Source: Methylobacterium sp. CB376
GTDB taxonomy: Bacteria > Pseudomonadota > Alphaproteobacteria > Rhizobiales > Beijerinckiaceae
Assembly: GCF_029714205.1 (NCBI RefSeq)
Contig: NZ_CP121648.1
Location: 1,426,001-1,490,000 of the forward strand
Length of the DNA: 64,000 nucleotides
Direction of reading: 5' to 3'
This document shows, one piece after another, positions 48,420-58,654 of this stretch. Below the pieces are notes generated by a model. The model was not told where the DNA came from and searched no databases. It saw only the letters and a list, made by a program, of their open reading frames with translations. Position numbers and translations under genes: made by a program. Numbering within the stretch: position 1 is the stretch's first letter; the number at the start of each line of letters is the position of its first letter.

Positions 48420-50132
48420 GTGCCCGACCTTCCCGCATCCGTCGACGTCCTGATCGTCGGCGGCGGCTCGGCCGGCTGCGTCATGGCCAACCGGCTCTCG
48501 GCCGATCCCGGCCGCCGCGTCCTGCTCGTCGAGGCGGGGCGCGACACGCCGCCCGGGCGCGTGCCGGCCGAGATCCTCGACAGCTACCCGATGCCGCTGT
48601 TCTTCGGCGACACCTACATCTGGCCGGGCCTCGACGCCGCCGTGACGCGCGGGGCGGACGGGCGGGTCCGGCGCCGCGCCTACGAGCAGGGCCGGGTGAT
48701 GGGCGGCTCGTCGAGCATCAACGTGCAGGCCGCCAATCGCGGCCTGCCCCGCGACTACGAGGCCTGGGTGGAGGCGGGCGCGGCGGGCTGGGGCTGGGAC
48801 GACGTCCTGCCCTATTTCCGCCGGCTCGAGACCGACCTCGACTGCGACGGCCCGCTGCACGGCCGGGACGGCCCGGTGCCGATCCGGCGCATCCTGGAAC
48901 CCGCCTGGCCGCCCTTCGCGCGGGCGGTGGCGCGGGCCTTCGACGCCACCGGCCTGCCGCGGCGCCTCGACCAGAACGGCGAGTTCGAGGACGGCCTCTT
49001 CCCGCCCGCCTTCTCCAACCGCGACGACGCCCGGGTCTCCGCCGCGGCGGCCTACCTGGACGCCGAGACCCGGGCGCGGGACAACCTCGTCATCGCGGCG
49101 CAGACCCGGGTGACCGCCCTCACGCGCGACGGGCGCCGGGTCACGGGCGCGCAGCTGCGCGGACCCGGCGGGCGCCCGCACCGGGTCGCGGCGCGGCGGG
49201 TCGTGGTCTGCGCCGGGGCGCTGCAATCGCCGGCGCTGCTCCTGCGGGCGGGGATCGGGCCGGCCGAGCACCTGCGCGCCTGCGGGATCGCCGTCGTCGC
49301 CGACCGGCCCGGGGTGGGCGAGAACCTGCGCGACCATCCGGCCCTGACGGTGGCCCAGTACCTGCCCCGCCCGCTCCGGCTGCCGCCGAGCCAGCGCCGG
49401 GCGAGCTTCCTGGCGGTGCGCTCCTCCTCCGGCCTGCCGGGCGGCAGCGCCTCCGACATGTACCTCACCGCCTCCGCCCGCGGCGGCTGGCACGCGCTCG
49501 GGGCCCGCCTCGCCCTCTACTTCCTGTGGGTGAACCAGCCGCACTCGGTCGGGCGGCTGCGGCTCGACCCGGCCGACCCGTCCGGCCATCCCGACATCGA
49601 CCTCAACCTCCTCTCCGACCCGCGCGACCTCGACCGGCTGGCGGCCGGCCTGCGCGACCTCGTCGCGCGCGTGGTCTCGCCCCACCTCAACCCCGACCCG
49701 GCGGCGCTCGTCCCGGCGAGCTTCACGCCGGCGATCAAGCGGCTCAGCCGGTTCAGCCCGGGCAACCGGCGCGTCACGGCGCTCCTGGCGGCCCTCCTCG
49801 ACGGCCCGGCCCCGCTGCGGCGGCGGATGCTGCGCCTCGTCTCCGGCGGGGTCGCGCTCGGCGAGGTCGTGGGGGACGAGGCGGCCCTGCGGGACCTCGT
49901 GCGCGACCTCGTCTTCGGCGTCTGGCACGCGAGCGGCACCTGCCGCATGGGCGATCCGCAGGATCCGGGGGCGGTGGTCGACCCCGCCGGCGGCGTGATC
50001 GGCGTCGCCGGCCTGACGGTCGCCGATGCCTCCGTGATGCCGAGCCTGCCGAGCGCCAACACCAACGTCCCGACCATGATGGTCGCCGAGAAGATCGCCG
50101 ACCACCTCGCGGGCCGCCCGCCCCCGGCCTGA
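48420..50132 (+). CDS. hmfH: GMC-family HMF/furfural oxidoreductase
   Basis: The product is 570 residues from GTG 48420, 5 bases after hmfF. Rossmann FAD loop VDVLIVGGGSAGCVMANRLS; PROSITE-like GMC block GRVMGGSSSINVQAANRG; second block CAGALQSPALLLRAGIGP; the catalytic His in GVWHASGTCRMGDP (about residue 503) and Asn partner in PSANTNVPTMMVAEK (about 545). HmfH oxidises hydroxymethyl and aldehyde groups of HMF to furandicarboxylic acid with O2. Other alcohol oxidases share this fold; linkage to hmfF and hmfG supports the specific call. Confidence 0.85.
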   Translation: MPDLPASVDVLIVGGGSAGCVMANRLSADPGRRVLLVEAGRDTPPGRVPAEILDSYPMPLFFGDTYIWPGLDAAVTRGADGRVRRRAYEQGRVMGGSSSINVQAANRGLPRDYEAWVEAGAAGWGWDDVLPYFRRLETDLDCDGPLHGRDGPVPIRRILEPAWPPFARAVARAFDATGLPRRLDQNGEFEDGLFPPAFSNRDDARVSAAAAYLDAETRARDNLVIAAQTRVTALTRDGRRVTGAQLRGPGGRPHRVAARRVVVCAGALQSPALLLRAGIGPAEHLRACGIAVVADRPGVGENLRDHPALTVAQYLPRPLRLPPSQRRASFLAVRSSSGLPGGSASDMYLTASARGGWHALGARLALYFLWVNQPHSVGRLRLDPADPSGHPDIDLNLLSDPRDLDRLAAGLRDLVARVVSPHLNPDPAALVPASFTPAIKRLSRFSPGNRRVTALLAALLDGPAPLRRRMLRLVSGGVALGEVVGDEAALRDLVRDLVFGVWHASGTCRMGDPQDPGAVVDPAGGVIGVAGLTVADASVMPSLPSANTNVPTMMVAEKIADHLAGRPPPA

Positions 50133-50370
50133 CGGACCGGGGCCGGGCCCGCCGAGGGCGCGCGGCCGAAAGGTCCAGCGCATGGCCTGCCACGACACCG
50201 ACGCGGCGGCGCGCGAGGACCTGATCGGCGCCCCGACGCTCTCGCTCGCGCGTCGCCGCCGGGACCGGCACGCCGCGCCGATGCTGCGGCCGATGGACCA
50301 CCGCGTCCGCCGGGCCCTTCGGCTGCTCCGGCAATCGGGCGCGGCGGCCGACTCGGGGCCGGAGCGGGAC

Positions 50371-51051
50371 CTACGCCGAAGGGCCGCGCGCGATCCGGCT
50401 GAGGTAGTCGAGCTTGCTCGACCGCATGTGGTCGACGCACAATTGCGCGAAGGCCCAGCGGTCGCGGCCGCGCAGCAGCTCGATCATCGTCTCGTGCTGG
50501 CTCAGCGACAGGCGCAGACCCTCCGCATCCGCGAGGTTCTTGGCGCGCATCGGCAGGGTCAGGGCCATGTAATCCTGCAGGGTGCGCACCAAATAGGCGT
50601 TGCCGCAGGCCGAGAACAGCGCGAGGTGGAAGGCGTCGTTGGCCCCGTGGATGGCGAGGAGGTCCCCTCTCTCGGCCTCGCGCCGATAGGCGTCCTGCAG
50701 GCGGCGCAGCTCGGCGAGCAGCCCGGGCGGCGCCGGCAATCCGATCAGCAGCGCGGCCTCGCGGGTGAGGAACTCGCGCACGTCGTAGATTTGGCGCACC
50801 TCCTCGGCCGCGTAGGAGCGCACCGTCGCGCCGACGTTCCTCTCCCGCCGCACGATGCCGCGCCGCTCCACCGCCACCAGGGCCTGCCGCACGAAGTGGC
50901 GCGAGGCGCCGTAGCGCGCCATCAGGGCATCCTCGGTCAGGCGCGCTCCGGGGGCGAGGCGCCCGAAGATGATGTCCTCCTCCAGGCGCGCCGCGACCGC
51001 CTCGGCGCCCGCGCGCGGCGGGGCGAGGAGATCCGCCAGCGCGCCGCTCAC
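50371..51051 (-). CDS. GntR-family (FCD) regulator of the sugar cassette
   Basis: The product is 226 residues from a GTG at 51051 that overlaps the dehydrogenase stop (GTGA). N-terminal winged HTH: ARLEEDIIFGRLAPGARLTE, YGASRHFVRQALVAVERRG. C-terminal FCD domain: YDVREFLTREAALLIGL, NDAFHLALFSACGNAYLVRT, HETMIELLRGRD, with the metal-binding Asp/His pattern. It is the distal gene of the leftward unit and probably controls the divergent promoter pair through the ATTGWCAAT repeats at 56347-56421. Confidence 0.88.
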   Translation of the reverse strand: MSGALADLLAPPRAGAEAVAARLEEDIIFGRLAPGARLTEDALMARYGASRHFVRQALVAVERRGIVRRERNVGATVRSYAAEEVRQIYDVREFLTREAALLIGLPAPPGLLAELRRLQDAYRREAERGDLLAIHGANDAFHLALFSACGNAYLVRTLQDYMALTLPMRAKNLADAEGLRLSLSQHETMIELLRGRDRWAFAQLCVDHMRSSKLDYLSRIARGPSA

Positions 51052-52087
51052 CGGGCCGCCCCGCGGCCGGCCAGGCGGTAGCATTCCTCGACGAGGCGGA
51101 GCGTGGCGAGGTTGTCCTCCGGCGCGGTCTCGAACGGGCCGCCATCCGCGAGCCGCTCGACGAAGTGCGCGATCGCCGCGTCGTAGGAGCCCTGGTAGGT
51201 GGCGGCCGGATCGAAGTGCCACGCGCGCCCCTCGCCGGGCGCCTCGCGCGCCTCGGGCGCCGTGCGCGCCTCGGGCGCCGTGAGGGTCAGGTCGCCGCCG
51301 GCGAGGTGCAGGGCCCCGTCCGGCCCGTAGATCTCGAGCCGGTCCGCCGCGCCGGGCGGCGCGCCGTGCGCCGCGAAGCTCGCGAAGAGCTGCACGGCGA
51401 GGCCCCCCTCCCCCGCGAGCTGGACGAGCGCGCTGTCCTCGCCCCGCAGGGCCGCGCAGGTGCGGCTCATCGCGCAGGCCGCGACGGTGAGGGGGCCGAG
51501 CAGCATGCGCAGGGTGTCGAGGTGGTGGATCAGCACCTCGGCGGTGAGCATGCGCGCCTCGTCGCGCATGAAGGGCTGGCGCTCGAGGGCGGGGTAGCGC
51601 CCGTCGGCATCGGGCAGCGTGCCGCTGGTCAGCACGGTGAGCCGCGCCGCGAAGGGACGGCCGACCGCGCCCGCGCGCAGCAGCGCGGCCGCCTGCCGGT
51701 AGGTGTCGCGGAAGCGCCAGTTCTCGTGCACCATCAGGCGGCAGCGCCCGCCGACCTCCGCCGCCAGCGCCTCGGCCTCGGGCAGCGTCGGCGCGAGCGG
51801 CTTCTGGCACAGGACCGGCAGCCCGCGGGCGGCCGCGAGGCGCACGAGGTCGGCATGCGCGGCCCGCGGCACCGCGACGTCCACCGCGTCGATCCCGCCC
51901 TCCGCCAGCATCCGGGCGGCGTCCGCGTAGGTGCGGGGGATCCCGAACTCCGCGGCCCGGGCGGCGCGACGGGCCTCGCTCGGGTCGGCGACGGCGACGA
52001 CGCGCGCGCGGCCCTGCAGGGCCGCCCAGGCGCGCAGGTGATACTGGGTGACGAAGCCCGCCCCGACCAGCCCGACCCGCAGCCCGC

Positions 52088-52091
<4 letters not shown>
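51048..52091 (-). CDS. Gfo/Idh/MocA-family sugar dehydrogenase
   Basis: The product is 347 residues from GTG 52091, overlapping the ATPase stop by 4 bases. NAD(P) loop LRVGLVGAGFVTQYHLRAW; VDVAVPRAAHADLVRLA; CQKPLAPTLPEAEALA with the conserved Lys of the family (the EKP position is QKP here); active-site His in LIHHLDTLRML. It oxidises or epimerises a sugar or inositol. An in-frame 18-bp duplication (51246-51281) gives APEART twice near residue 280. Coupling to the transporter genes implies that it acts on the imported sugar. Confidence 0.88.
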
Positions 52092-53209
<1,118 letters not shown>

Positions 53210-53218
53210 GCGGGGCTC

Positions 53219-54046
53219 CTACTTGACCGCGCCCGCGGTCATGCCGCGGATCAGCTTTTCCGAGAAGAACGCGTAGGCGAGGATCACCGGCACCACCGAG
53301 ATCATCACGCCGGCCGCGATCATGCCGATGTCCTGGAAGTGGTCGCCCATGAAGGCGCGGATGCCGACCGGCAGCGTGCGCTTGTCGGGGTCGGTGATCA
53401 GCACCACGGCGAACAGGAACTCGTTCCAGAGCTGGATGACGTTGAGGATCACCGTGGTGGCGATGGCCGGCATCCCGACCGGCAGCACGATGCGCCGGAA
53501 GATCTCGACCTCGCCGTAGCCGTCCATCCGCGCCGCGTCGAACAGGTCCTGCGGGATGCGCGCGAAGAAGCCTTCGAGCAGGTACACGGTGAGCGGCAGC
53601 TGCAGCGAGACGTACACGACGGTGAGCCCGGCGAGGCTGTTGTAGAGGCCGTAATCGACCAGGATCTGGTAGAGCGAGATCAGGGTGATCTGGGGCGGGA
53701 AGATGATCGACGAGAACAGGATGCCGTAGATGAGGCGGTTGCCGGGGAAGCGGTAGCGCGCGAGCGCGTGCGCCGCCGCCGCCCCGATCAGCGTCACGGC
53801 CGCGACCGCCGTGACCACGACCGCGGACGAGTTCCAGAAATAGGTGGCGAAGTCGGAATCGACCCAGGCGATCCGGAACTGCTCCCAGTGCACCGGGCTC
53901 GGCCAGGCGTAGTGGTCGGCCGAGATCTCGCCGGTGGTGCGCACCGACATGGTGGCGAGCCACAGGAAGGGGCCGAACGTGTAGAGCGAGTAGAGGGCGA
54001 TGACGAGGCCGAGCGCCCCGCGCCCGAACAGCCGAGCGGACGCCAC
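53219..54046 (-). CDS. Carbohydrate ABC permease (MalG/UgpE type)
   Basis: The product is 275 residues with six hydrophobic spans. EAA loop: GFFARIPQDLFDAARMDGYG and EVEIFRRIVLPVGMPAIAT, which couples to the ATPase. It ends MTAGAVK, the usual end of this family. It is 1 base after the MalF-type permease, so translation is coupled. Confidence 0.92.
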   Translation of the reverse strand: MASARLFGRGALGLVIALYSLYTFGPFLWLATMSVRTTGEISADHYAWPSPVHWEQFRIAWVDSDFATYFWNSSAVVVTAVAAVTLIGAAAAHALARYRFPGNRLIYGILFSSIIFPPQITLISLYQILVDYGLYNSLAGLTVVYVSLQLPLTVYLLEGFFARIPQDLFDAARMDGYGEVEIFRRIVLPVGMPAIATTVILNVIQLWNEFLFAVVLITDPDKRTLPVGIRAFMGDHFQDIGMIAAGVMISVVPVILAYAFFSEKLIRGMTAGAVK

Positions 54047-54047
54047 G

Positions 54048-55004
54048 TCAGTACTCCAGCCTCTCCGAGGATCTGAACAGCCGGTTGAGCACCAGCACGC
54101 AGGCGCAGACGACGCCGAACCACACCGCCGCGATGGCGGACGGGTAGCCGAGATCGAAGGTGTTCCAGTTGAACGCGCGCTTGTAGACGTAGGTCGAGAC
54201 CGTCTCGGTCGCCCAGAGCGGGCCGCCTCCGGTCATGATCCAGACGAGGTCGAACACCTTCATCTTGCCGATGAAGGCGAGGACGTAGAGGTTGAGCAGC
54301 GTCGGGCGCAGCATCGGTACGATGATGTGGCGCAGCTTGGCGCCCCAGCCGCAATTGTCGAGCTCGCTCGCCTCCAGCACCTCGGAGGGCAGCGCGTGGA
54401 TGGCGGCGAGGCAGACCACCATGTTGAACCCCGCCCATTTCCACGCATGCGTGACGATGAGCGCGGCGAGCGCGGTGGCGGGGTCGCCGAGCCAGGAGCG
54501 GGTGAGCGCGTCGAGGCCGAGCGCCCGCAGCGCCACGTTCACCACCCCCCAATCGTAGTTGTAGATCCACATCCACAGGATCGCGACGACCACGTAGGAG
54601 AGCAGCACGGGGGCGAACCACGCCACCCGCAGGAATCTCCCGAAGGGCACGCCCGCGTAGAGGGCGAGCGCGAGGAGCAGCCCGGTGGCGACGTCGAGGA
54701 CCGGCGCCGCGAAGGCCCACACGAAGGTGTTGCGCACCGCGACCCAGAAGGTCTCGTCGGCGAGGAGGTCGCGGTAATTCGCGAGGCCGACCGCTTGGCG
54801 CTCCATCCCCTCGATGGTGAAGAAGCTGTCGTAGAAGGTCCGGATGGCCGGGTAGGCGGTGAGCCCGGCATAGACCGCCAGCGCCGGCCCCACGAAGAGC
54901 GCCACCACCGGCAGGCTCGCCCGGCGGGGATCGAAGGCGCGCGCGCGCGCCGCCGCGGGCGGGGCGGCCGGCGCCGCCGCGTCCACGCCCGCCGTGCCCG
55001 ACAT
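54048..55004 (-). CDS. Carbohydrate ABC permease (MalF/UgpA type)
   Basis: The product is 318 residues. A short Ala-rich cytoplasmic N-terminus is followed by six hydrophobic spans (VVALFVGPALAVYAGLTAYP as the first). The EAA loop is ALPSEVLEASELDNCGWGAK then LRHIIVPMLRPTLLNLYV. It pairs with the MalG-type protein to form the inner-membrane channel. It begins 4 bases after the binding-protein stop. Confidence 0.92.
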   Translation of the reverse strand: MSGTAGVDAAAPAAPPAAARARAFDPRRASLPVVALFVGPALAVYAGLTAYPAIRTFYDSFFTIEGMERQAVGLANYRDLLADETFWVAVRNTFVWAFAAPVLDVATGLLLALALYAGVPFGRFLRVAWFAPVLLSYVVVAILWMWIYNYDWGVVNVALRALGLDALTRSWLGDPATALAALIVTHAWKWAGFNMVVCLAAIHALPSEVLEASELDNCGWGAKLRHIIVPMLRPTLLNLYVLAFIGKMKVFDLVWIMTGGGPLWATETVSTYVYKRAFNWNTFDLGYPSAIAAVWFGVVCACVLVLNRLFRSSERLEY

Positions 55005-55008
55005 CGCC

Positions 55009-56289
55009 TCAGCTTCCCTTGTGGCAGGCGGCGTCCATCCGCTCGGCCGCGTCCTTCACGGAGATCAGCCCGGCCGGCAGCGCGTTATTGATCACCTGGG
55101 TGTAGGTCTCGGCGCACTTCGCCCGGTAGTGGAACAGCGGCGTGCCGAAGAAGTACGTCACGCCCTGGTTGCGGGCCTGCAGCTGGCGGAAATAATCCTC
55201 GTGGGCGGACTTGATCCGGCTCGGGTCGGACTTGAGGCCGGTCTGGAGCGAGACCTGCTCCATCCACTTGGTGCCGTTCTCGACGCTGCCGATGGACCTG
55301 AGCAGCGCGCCGGCGCAGTCCTTGTTGCGGCTGCGCGCGTAGACCACGAAGCTGCCCGCGACCGAGAGCGTCTTGCAGGTCGGGCACCGGCCCTCGTCCA
55401 TGGCCGGGAACTGCATGATGCCGAGGGGAAAATCCGCCGGCATGCCGCCGCTCTCCGGCGGCGCGAAGGCGCGGCCGGTGAACCAGCTCGGGTCGGGGAA
55501 AACCAGCGCGCCGGGCTTCTGGTAGAAGTAGTAGTGCGACTCCCCGAGCTTCAGGGTCGAGAAGCTCTTCGGATAGGCCCCGGCATCGACCAGGTCCTTG
55601 AACCACGTCATCACCGCGAGGACCCGGGGATCGCGGAAGGACAGGTCCCCGCTGAGGAGCTTGCCGTAATCCTCGGTCCCGAGCTTGCGCAGCAGCGACT
55701 CGAACAGCAGCAGGCCGCCCGGGAAGGGCCGGTCGCCGACGCCCTGCGCCACGGGCGTCACGCCCGCGGCCACGCCCTTCCTGACGAGGTCGGCGAAGGC
55801 GCCCTGCGTCAGCTGGCCGGATTCCGGCACCGCGACGCCGACCTTCCTGACGAGATCCCGGTTGTAGTAGAGTTCGACCGTGTAGGCCTCGACCGGCAGG
55901 CCGTAGAGGTGGCCCTTCGCGGTCCAGGCGGGCTTCGCCCATTCCTCGATCGCCCCCGTGTCGACGCGGGTCTCGAGCGGTTCGAGGAAGCCGCCCTGCA
56001 GGAATTCGGGCTGGTCCGGCTCCATGTAGAAGACGTCCGGCGCCTGACCGGTGCGCACGGCGGACTTGGCCTGCGTGTAGATGTCGGCCTTGGGGATGAA
56101 GCTCAGCTTCACCCGGCACTGGGCATTCGCGGCCTCGAATTCCTTGACCCGGGCGCTCACCCACTCGCGCTTGGCGGGCTCGTCGGGCCAGTTCGACCAC
56201 ATGGTGATCTGCGTCGGCTCCGCGGCCCGCGCGCCGCCGGCCGCCAGCGCGGCCCCGAGGACCAGCGCGGCCACCCTCCCTCGTCCCAT
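55009..56289 (-). CDS. Periplasmic sugar-binding protein (ABC, family 1)
   Basis: The product is 426 residues with a signal peptide (VAALVLGAALAAGGARAAEP). Family-1 SBP pattern: ITMWSNWPDEPAKREWVSAR, VKEFEAANAQCRVKLSFIP, DVFYMEPDQPEFLQGGFLEP. Six or more Cys are present, which is unusual for the family and may form disulphides. First gene of the leftward operon. The sugar is unknown; the divergent dehydratase suggests a pentose, hexose or aldonic acid. Confidence 0.92.
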   Translation of the reverse strand: MGRGRVAALVLGAALAAGGARAAEPTQITMWSNWPDEPAKREWVSARVKEFEAANAQCRVKLSFIPKADIYTQAKSAVRTGQAPDVFYMEPDQPEFLQGGFLEPLETRVDTGAIEEWAKPAWTAKGHLYGLPVEAYTVELYYNRDLVRKVGVAVPESGQLTQGAFADLVRKGVAAGVTPVAQGVGDRPFPGGLLLFESLLRKLGTEDYGKLLSGDLSFRDPRVLAVMTWFKDLVDAGAYPKSFSTLKLGESHYYFYQKPGALVFPDPSWFTGRAFAPPESGGMPADFPLGIMQFPAMDEGRCPTCKTLSVAGSFVVYARSRNKDCAGALLRSIGSVENGTKWMEQVSLQTGLKSDPSRIKSAHEDYFRQLQARNQGVTYFFGTPLFHYRAKCAETYTQVINNALPAGLISVKDAAERMDAACHKGS

Positions 56290-56346
56290 GCGGCGCTCCT
56301 CACGGCCACCTTGTCGTTGCGCGGCAAGGGATCAGGTTGCCGGGAC

Positions 56347-56421
56347 ATTGTCAATAACGAACCGCCTGATTGGCCGTGAAGACCGGTAGATCGGCGTTGA
56401 CGCGGCGGTTTTATTGACAAT
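56347..56421. promoter_or_regulatory. Paired operators between the divergent sugar genes
   Basis: ATTGTCAATAACGAACCGCC (56347-56366) and GGCGGTTTTATTGACAAT (56404-56421) form a long inverted repeat, differing by one CG insertion. Each outer arm holds ATTGWCAAT, itself a small palindrome typical of GntR/FCD sites. The pair lies between the binding-protein gene (start 56289) and the dehydratase gene (56472). Confidence 0.75.
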
Positions 56422-56471
56422 GCACCGGGCCGTCGTAGAAGCGGACGGGCGACGGAGCGGGGAGGAGCGGG

Positions 56472-58199
56472 ATGGCCGGCGACGCGGGCAAGGGGTTGCG
56501 CAAGGGGCTCACGAGCTACGGCGACGCGGGCTTCTCGCTGTTCCTGCGCAAGGCCTTCATCAAGGCCATGGGCTATTCCGACGACGCGCTGAACCGGCCG
56601 ATCGTCGGCATCACCAACACCTTCAGTGACTACAATCCCTGCCACGGCAACGCCCCGGCCCTGATCGAGGCGGCCAAGCGCGGCGTGATGCTGGCGGGCG
56701 CCATGCCGATGGTGTTCCCGACCATCTCGATCCACGAGAGCTTCGCCCACCCGACCTCGATGTTCCTGCGCAACCTGATGGCGATGGACACCGAGGAGAT
56801 GATCCGCGCCCAGCCGATGGACGCCGTCATCGTGATCGGCGGCTGCGACAAGACCCTGCCGGCCCAGATCATGGCCGCGGCGAGCGTGGACCTGCCGACC
56901 GTGGTGATCCCGGTCGGCCCGATGGTGGTCGGGCACCACAAGGGCGAGGTGCTGGGCGCCTGCACGGATTGCCGCCGGCTCTGGGCCGCGCACCGGGCCG
57001 GCGAGATCGACGAGGCCGAGATCGAGGTGGTGAACGGGCGGCTCGCCCCCTCGGTCGGCACCTGCATGGTGATGGGCACGGCCTCCACCATGGCCTGCAT
57101 GATCGAGGCGATGGGCCTCGCCCTGCCCTACGCGGGCACGATCCCGGCGCCGCATGCCGAGCGGGTGCGCCTCGCCGAGGCGAGCGGCCGCCGCGCCGCC
57201 GCGATGGCGGTGGCGGGCGGGCCCCGCCCGAGCGCGCTCCTGACGCCCGCGAGCCTGCGCAACGCGCAGGTGGTGCTGCAGGCGATCGGCGGCTCGACGA
57301 ACGGGCTCATCCACCTCACCGCGATGGCGAACCGGGTCGGGGCGAGGATCGACCTCGACGCCTTCGACGCGGTCGGGCGCGAGGTGCCGGTCCTGGTCGA
57401 CCTCAAGCCCTCCGGCGCGCATTACATGGAGCATTTCCACCACGCCGGCGGTGTGCCGAAGCTCCTGCGCGAACTCGGCGACCTCATCGACCTCGACGCC
57501 CCGACCGTGGCGGGCGGCTGCCTGCGCGACGTGGTGGCGGCGGCCGAGGAGGTGCCGGGCCAGACCGTCATCCGCTCGCCCGCCGACCCGATCAAGGCGG
57601 CGGGCGGTCTCGCGGTGCTGCGCGGCAACCTCGCGCCGCGCGGGGCGCTGATCAAGCACGCGGCGGCGAGCCCGCGGCTCCTGCAGCACACCGGCCGGGC
57701 CGTGGTGTTCGAGTCGATCCCCGACATGGCGGCGCGGATCGACGCGCCGGACCTCGACGTCGGGGCCGACGACGTGCTGGTCCTGCGCAATGCCGGCCCG
57801 AAGGGCGCGCCCGGGATGCCGGAGGCCGGCTACCTGCCGATCCCGAAGAAGCTCGCCCGGCAGGGCGTCAAGGACATGGTGCGGATCTCCGACGCCCGGA
57901 TGAGCGGCACCGCCTTCGGCACGATCGTGCTCCACGTCACGCCGGAATCGGCGGTGGGCGGCCCGCTCGCGCTGGTGCGCACGGGCGACGCGATCCGCCT
58001 CGACGTGGCCGGGCGGCGCATCGACCTCCTGGTGGACGAGGCGGAGCTGGCGCGCCGGCAGGCCGCCCTGCCCGAAGCCCCGCGCCCGGCCTGGGCGCGG
58101 CGCGGCTACGCCCGCCTGTTCCACGACACGGTCACGCAGGCCGACGAGGGCTGCGACTTCGCCTTCATGGCCCCGGACGGCGGCGCGACGGAGGAGTGA
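56472..58199 (+). CDS. IlvD/Edd-family sugar-acid dehydratase
   Basis: The product is 575 residues. Iron-sulphur ligands of the family are visible: Cys57 in SDYNPCHGNAPALIEAAKRG, Cys125 in IGGCDKTLPAQIMAA and Cys198 in SVGTCMVMGTASTMACM. The C-terminal half contains MRISDARMSGTAFG-type sequence (MVRISDARMSGTAFGTIVLH). The start GLRKGLTSYGDAGFSLFLRK resembles L-arabonate/D-xylonate dehydratases more than housekeeping IlvD. It removes water from an aldonate to give a 2-keto-3-deoxy acid. It is divergent from the sugar import unit under shared operators. A palindromic repeat begins at its stop codon. Confidence 0.88.
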   Translation: MAGDAGKGLRKGLTSYGDAGFSLFLRKAFIKAMGYSDDALNRPIVGITNTFSDYNPCHGNAPALIEAAKRGVMLAGAMPMVFPTISIHESFAHPTSMFLRNLMAMDTEEMIRAQPMDAVIVIGGCDKTLPAQIMAAASVDLPTVVIPVGPMVVGHHKGEVLGACTDCRRLWAAHRAGEIDEAEIEVVNGRLAPSVGTCMVMGTASTMACMIEAMGLALPYAGTIPAPHAERVRLAEASGRRAAAMAVAGGPRPSALLTPASLRNAQVVLQAIGGSTNGLIHLTAMANRVGARIDLDAFDAVGREVPVLVDLKPSGAHYMEHFHHAGGVPKLLRELGDLIDLDAPTVAGGCLRDVVAAAEEVPGQTVIRSPADPIKAAGGLAVLRGNLAPRGALIKHAAASPRLLQHTGRAVVFESIPDMAARIDAPDLDVGADDVLVLRNAGPKGAPGMPEAGYLPIPKKLARQGVKDMVRISDARMSGTAFGTIVLHVTPESAVGGPLALVRTGDAIRLDVAGRRIDLLVDEAELARRQAALPEAPRPAWARRGYARLFHDTVTQADEGCDFAFMAPDGGATEE

Positions 58200-58322
58200 T
58201 CCGGGATCCGCTTGATCAAGCGGATCCCGGATCACGAGCCTGCGCGGCGCCTGAGCGACGCCCAAATCCGCATGGCCGAAAGGGGAGATGGCGAAGCCGT
58301 CAACTGGATGGCGGATGATGCG
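58196..58322. repeat. REP-like dispersed repeat, copy 4, with a perfect 40-bp palindrome
   Basis: 58196-58235 is a perfect palindrome (GTGATCCGGGATCCGCTT, GATC, then the exact complement) that includes the dehydratase TGA. The module GCGCGGCGCCTGAGCG and the tail ATCCGCATGGCCGAAA, GGAGATGGCGAAGCC, GGATGGCGGATGATG follow, matching copy 1 at 4171. Confidence 0.92.
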
Positions 58323-58557
58323 ATTGCGCCCGATCCGCCGAGATTTGCGCCGAGCGTGAGGGCGATCCCGGCTTCCGGCGTCCCGTACCGATGCGCGGGA
58401 TGGCGTCGGACGGCGTCCCGGTGATCGCGCGCCCGGGGTCACGGCTCCCGTTTCCCCGGACGACGGGAGCGGGAACTCGGCGTCGGGGCGGCCGGTCTCG
58501 GCGGCACGGCGGTGCTGAACCCGGCGATCGGGAACCGTCTCGGCCCGAGCGAGGCCT
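58323..58557. other. Intergenic region, no gene seen
   Basis: GC-rich spacer between the REP-like repeat and a RIME-like palindrome. No frame, repeat or signal supported by the sequence. Confidence 0.4.
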
Positions 58558-58612
58558 GCTCTAGAGCATTTTCCGACGAAGTGGATGCCGGTTCGTCGCA
58601 GAAAATGCGGCA
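58558..58612. repeat. RIME-like palindromic element
   Basis: CTCTAGAGCATTTTCCGACG then AAGTGGATGCCGG and TTCGTCGCAGAAAATGCGG. GCATTTTC-CG-ACGAA pairs with TTCGTCG-CA-GAAAATGC around GTGGATGCCGG. This matches the plan of rhizobial intergenic mosaic elements. It borders a transposase remnant. Confidence 0.75.
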
Positions 58613-58654
58613 AGATCAAAGATCGAGAGCGGCACCCGATCACCTTGCAACCGG

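Noticed and set aside
50182-51081. 299-codon plus-strand frame between hmfH and the GntR gene
   Set aside because: Overlaps the GntR gene in antisense. The non-overlapping 190 bases lack a ribosome site and family-like sequence.
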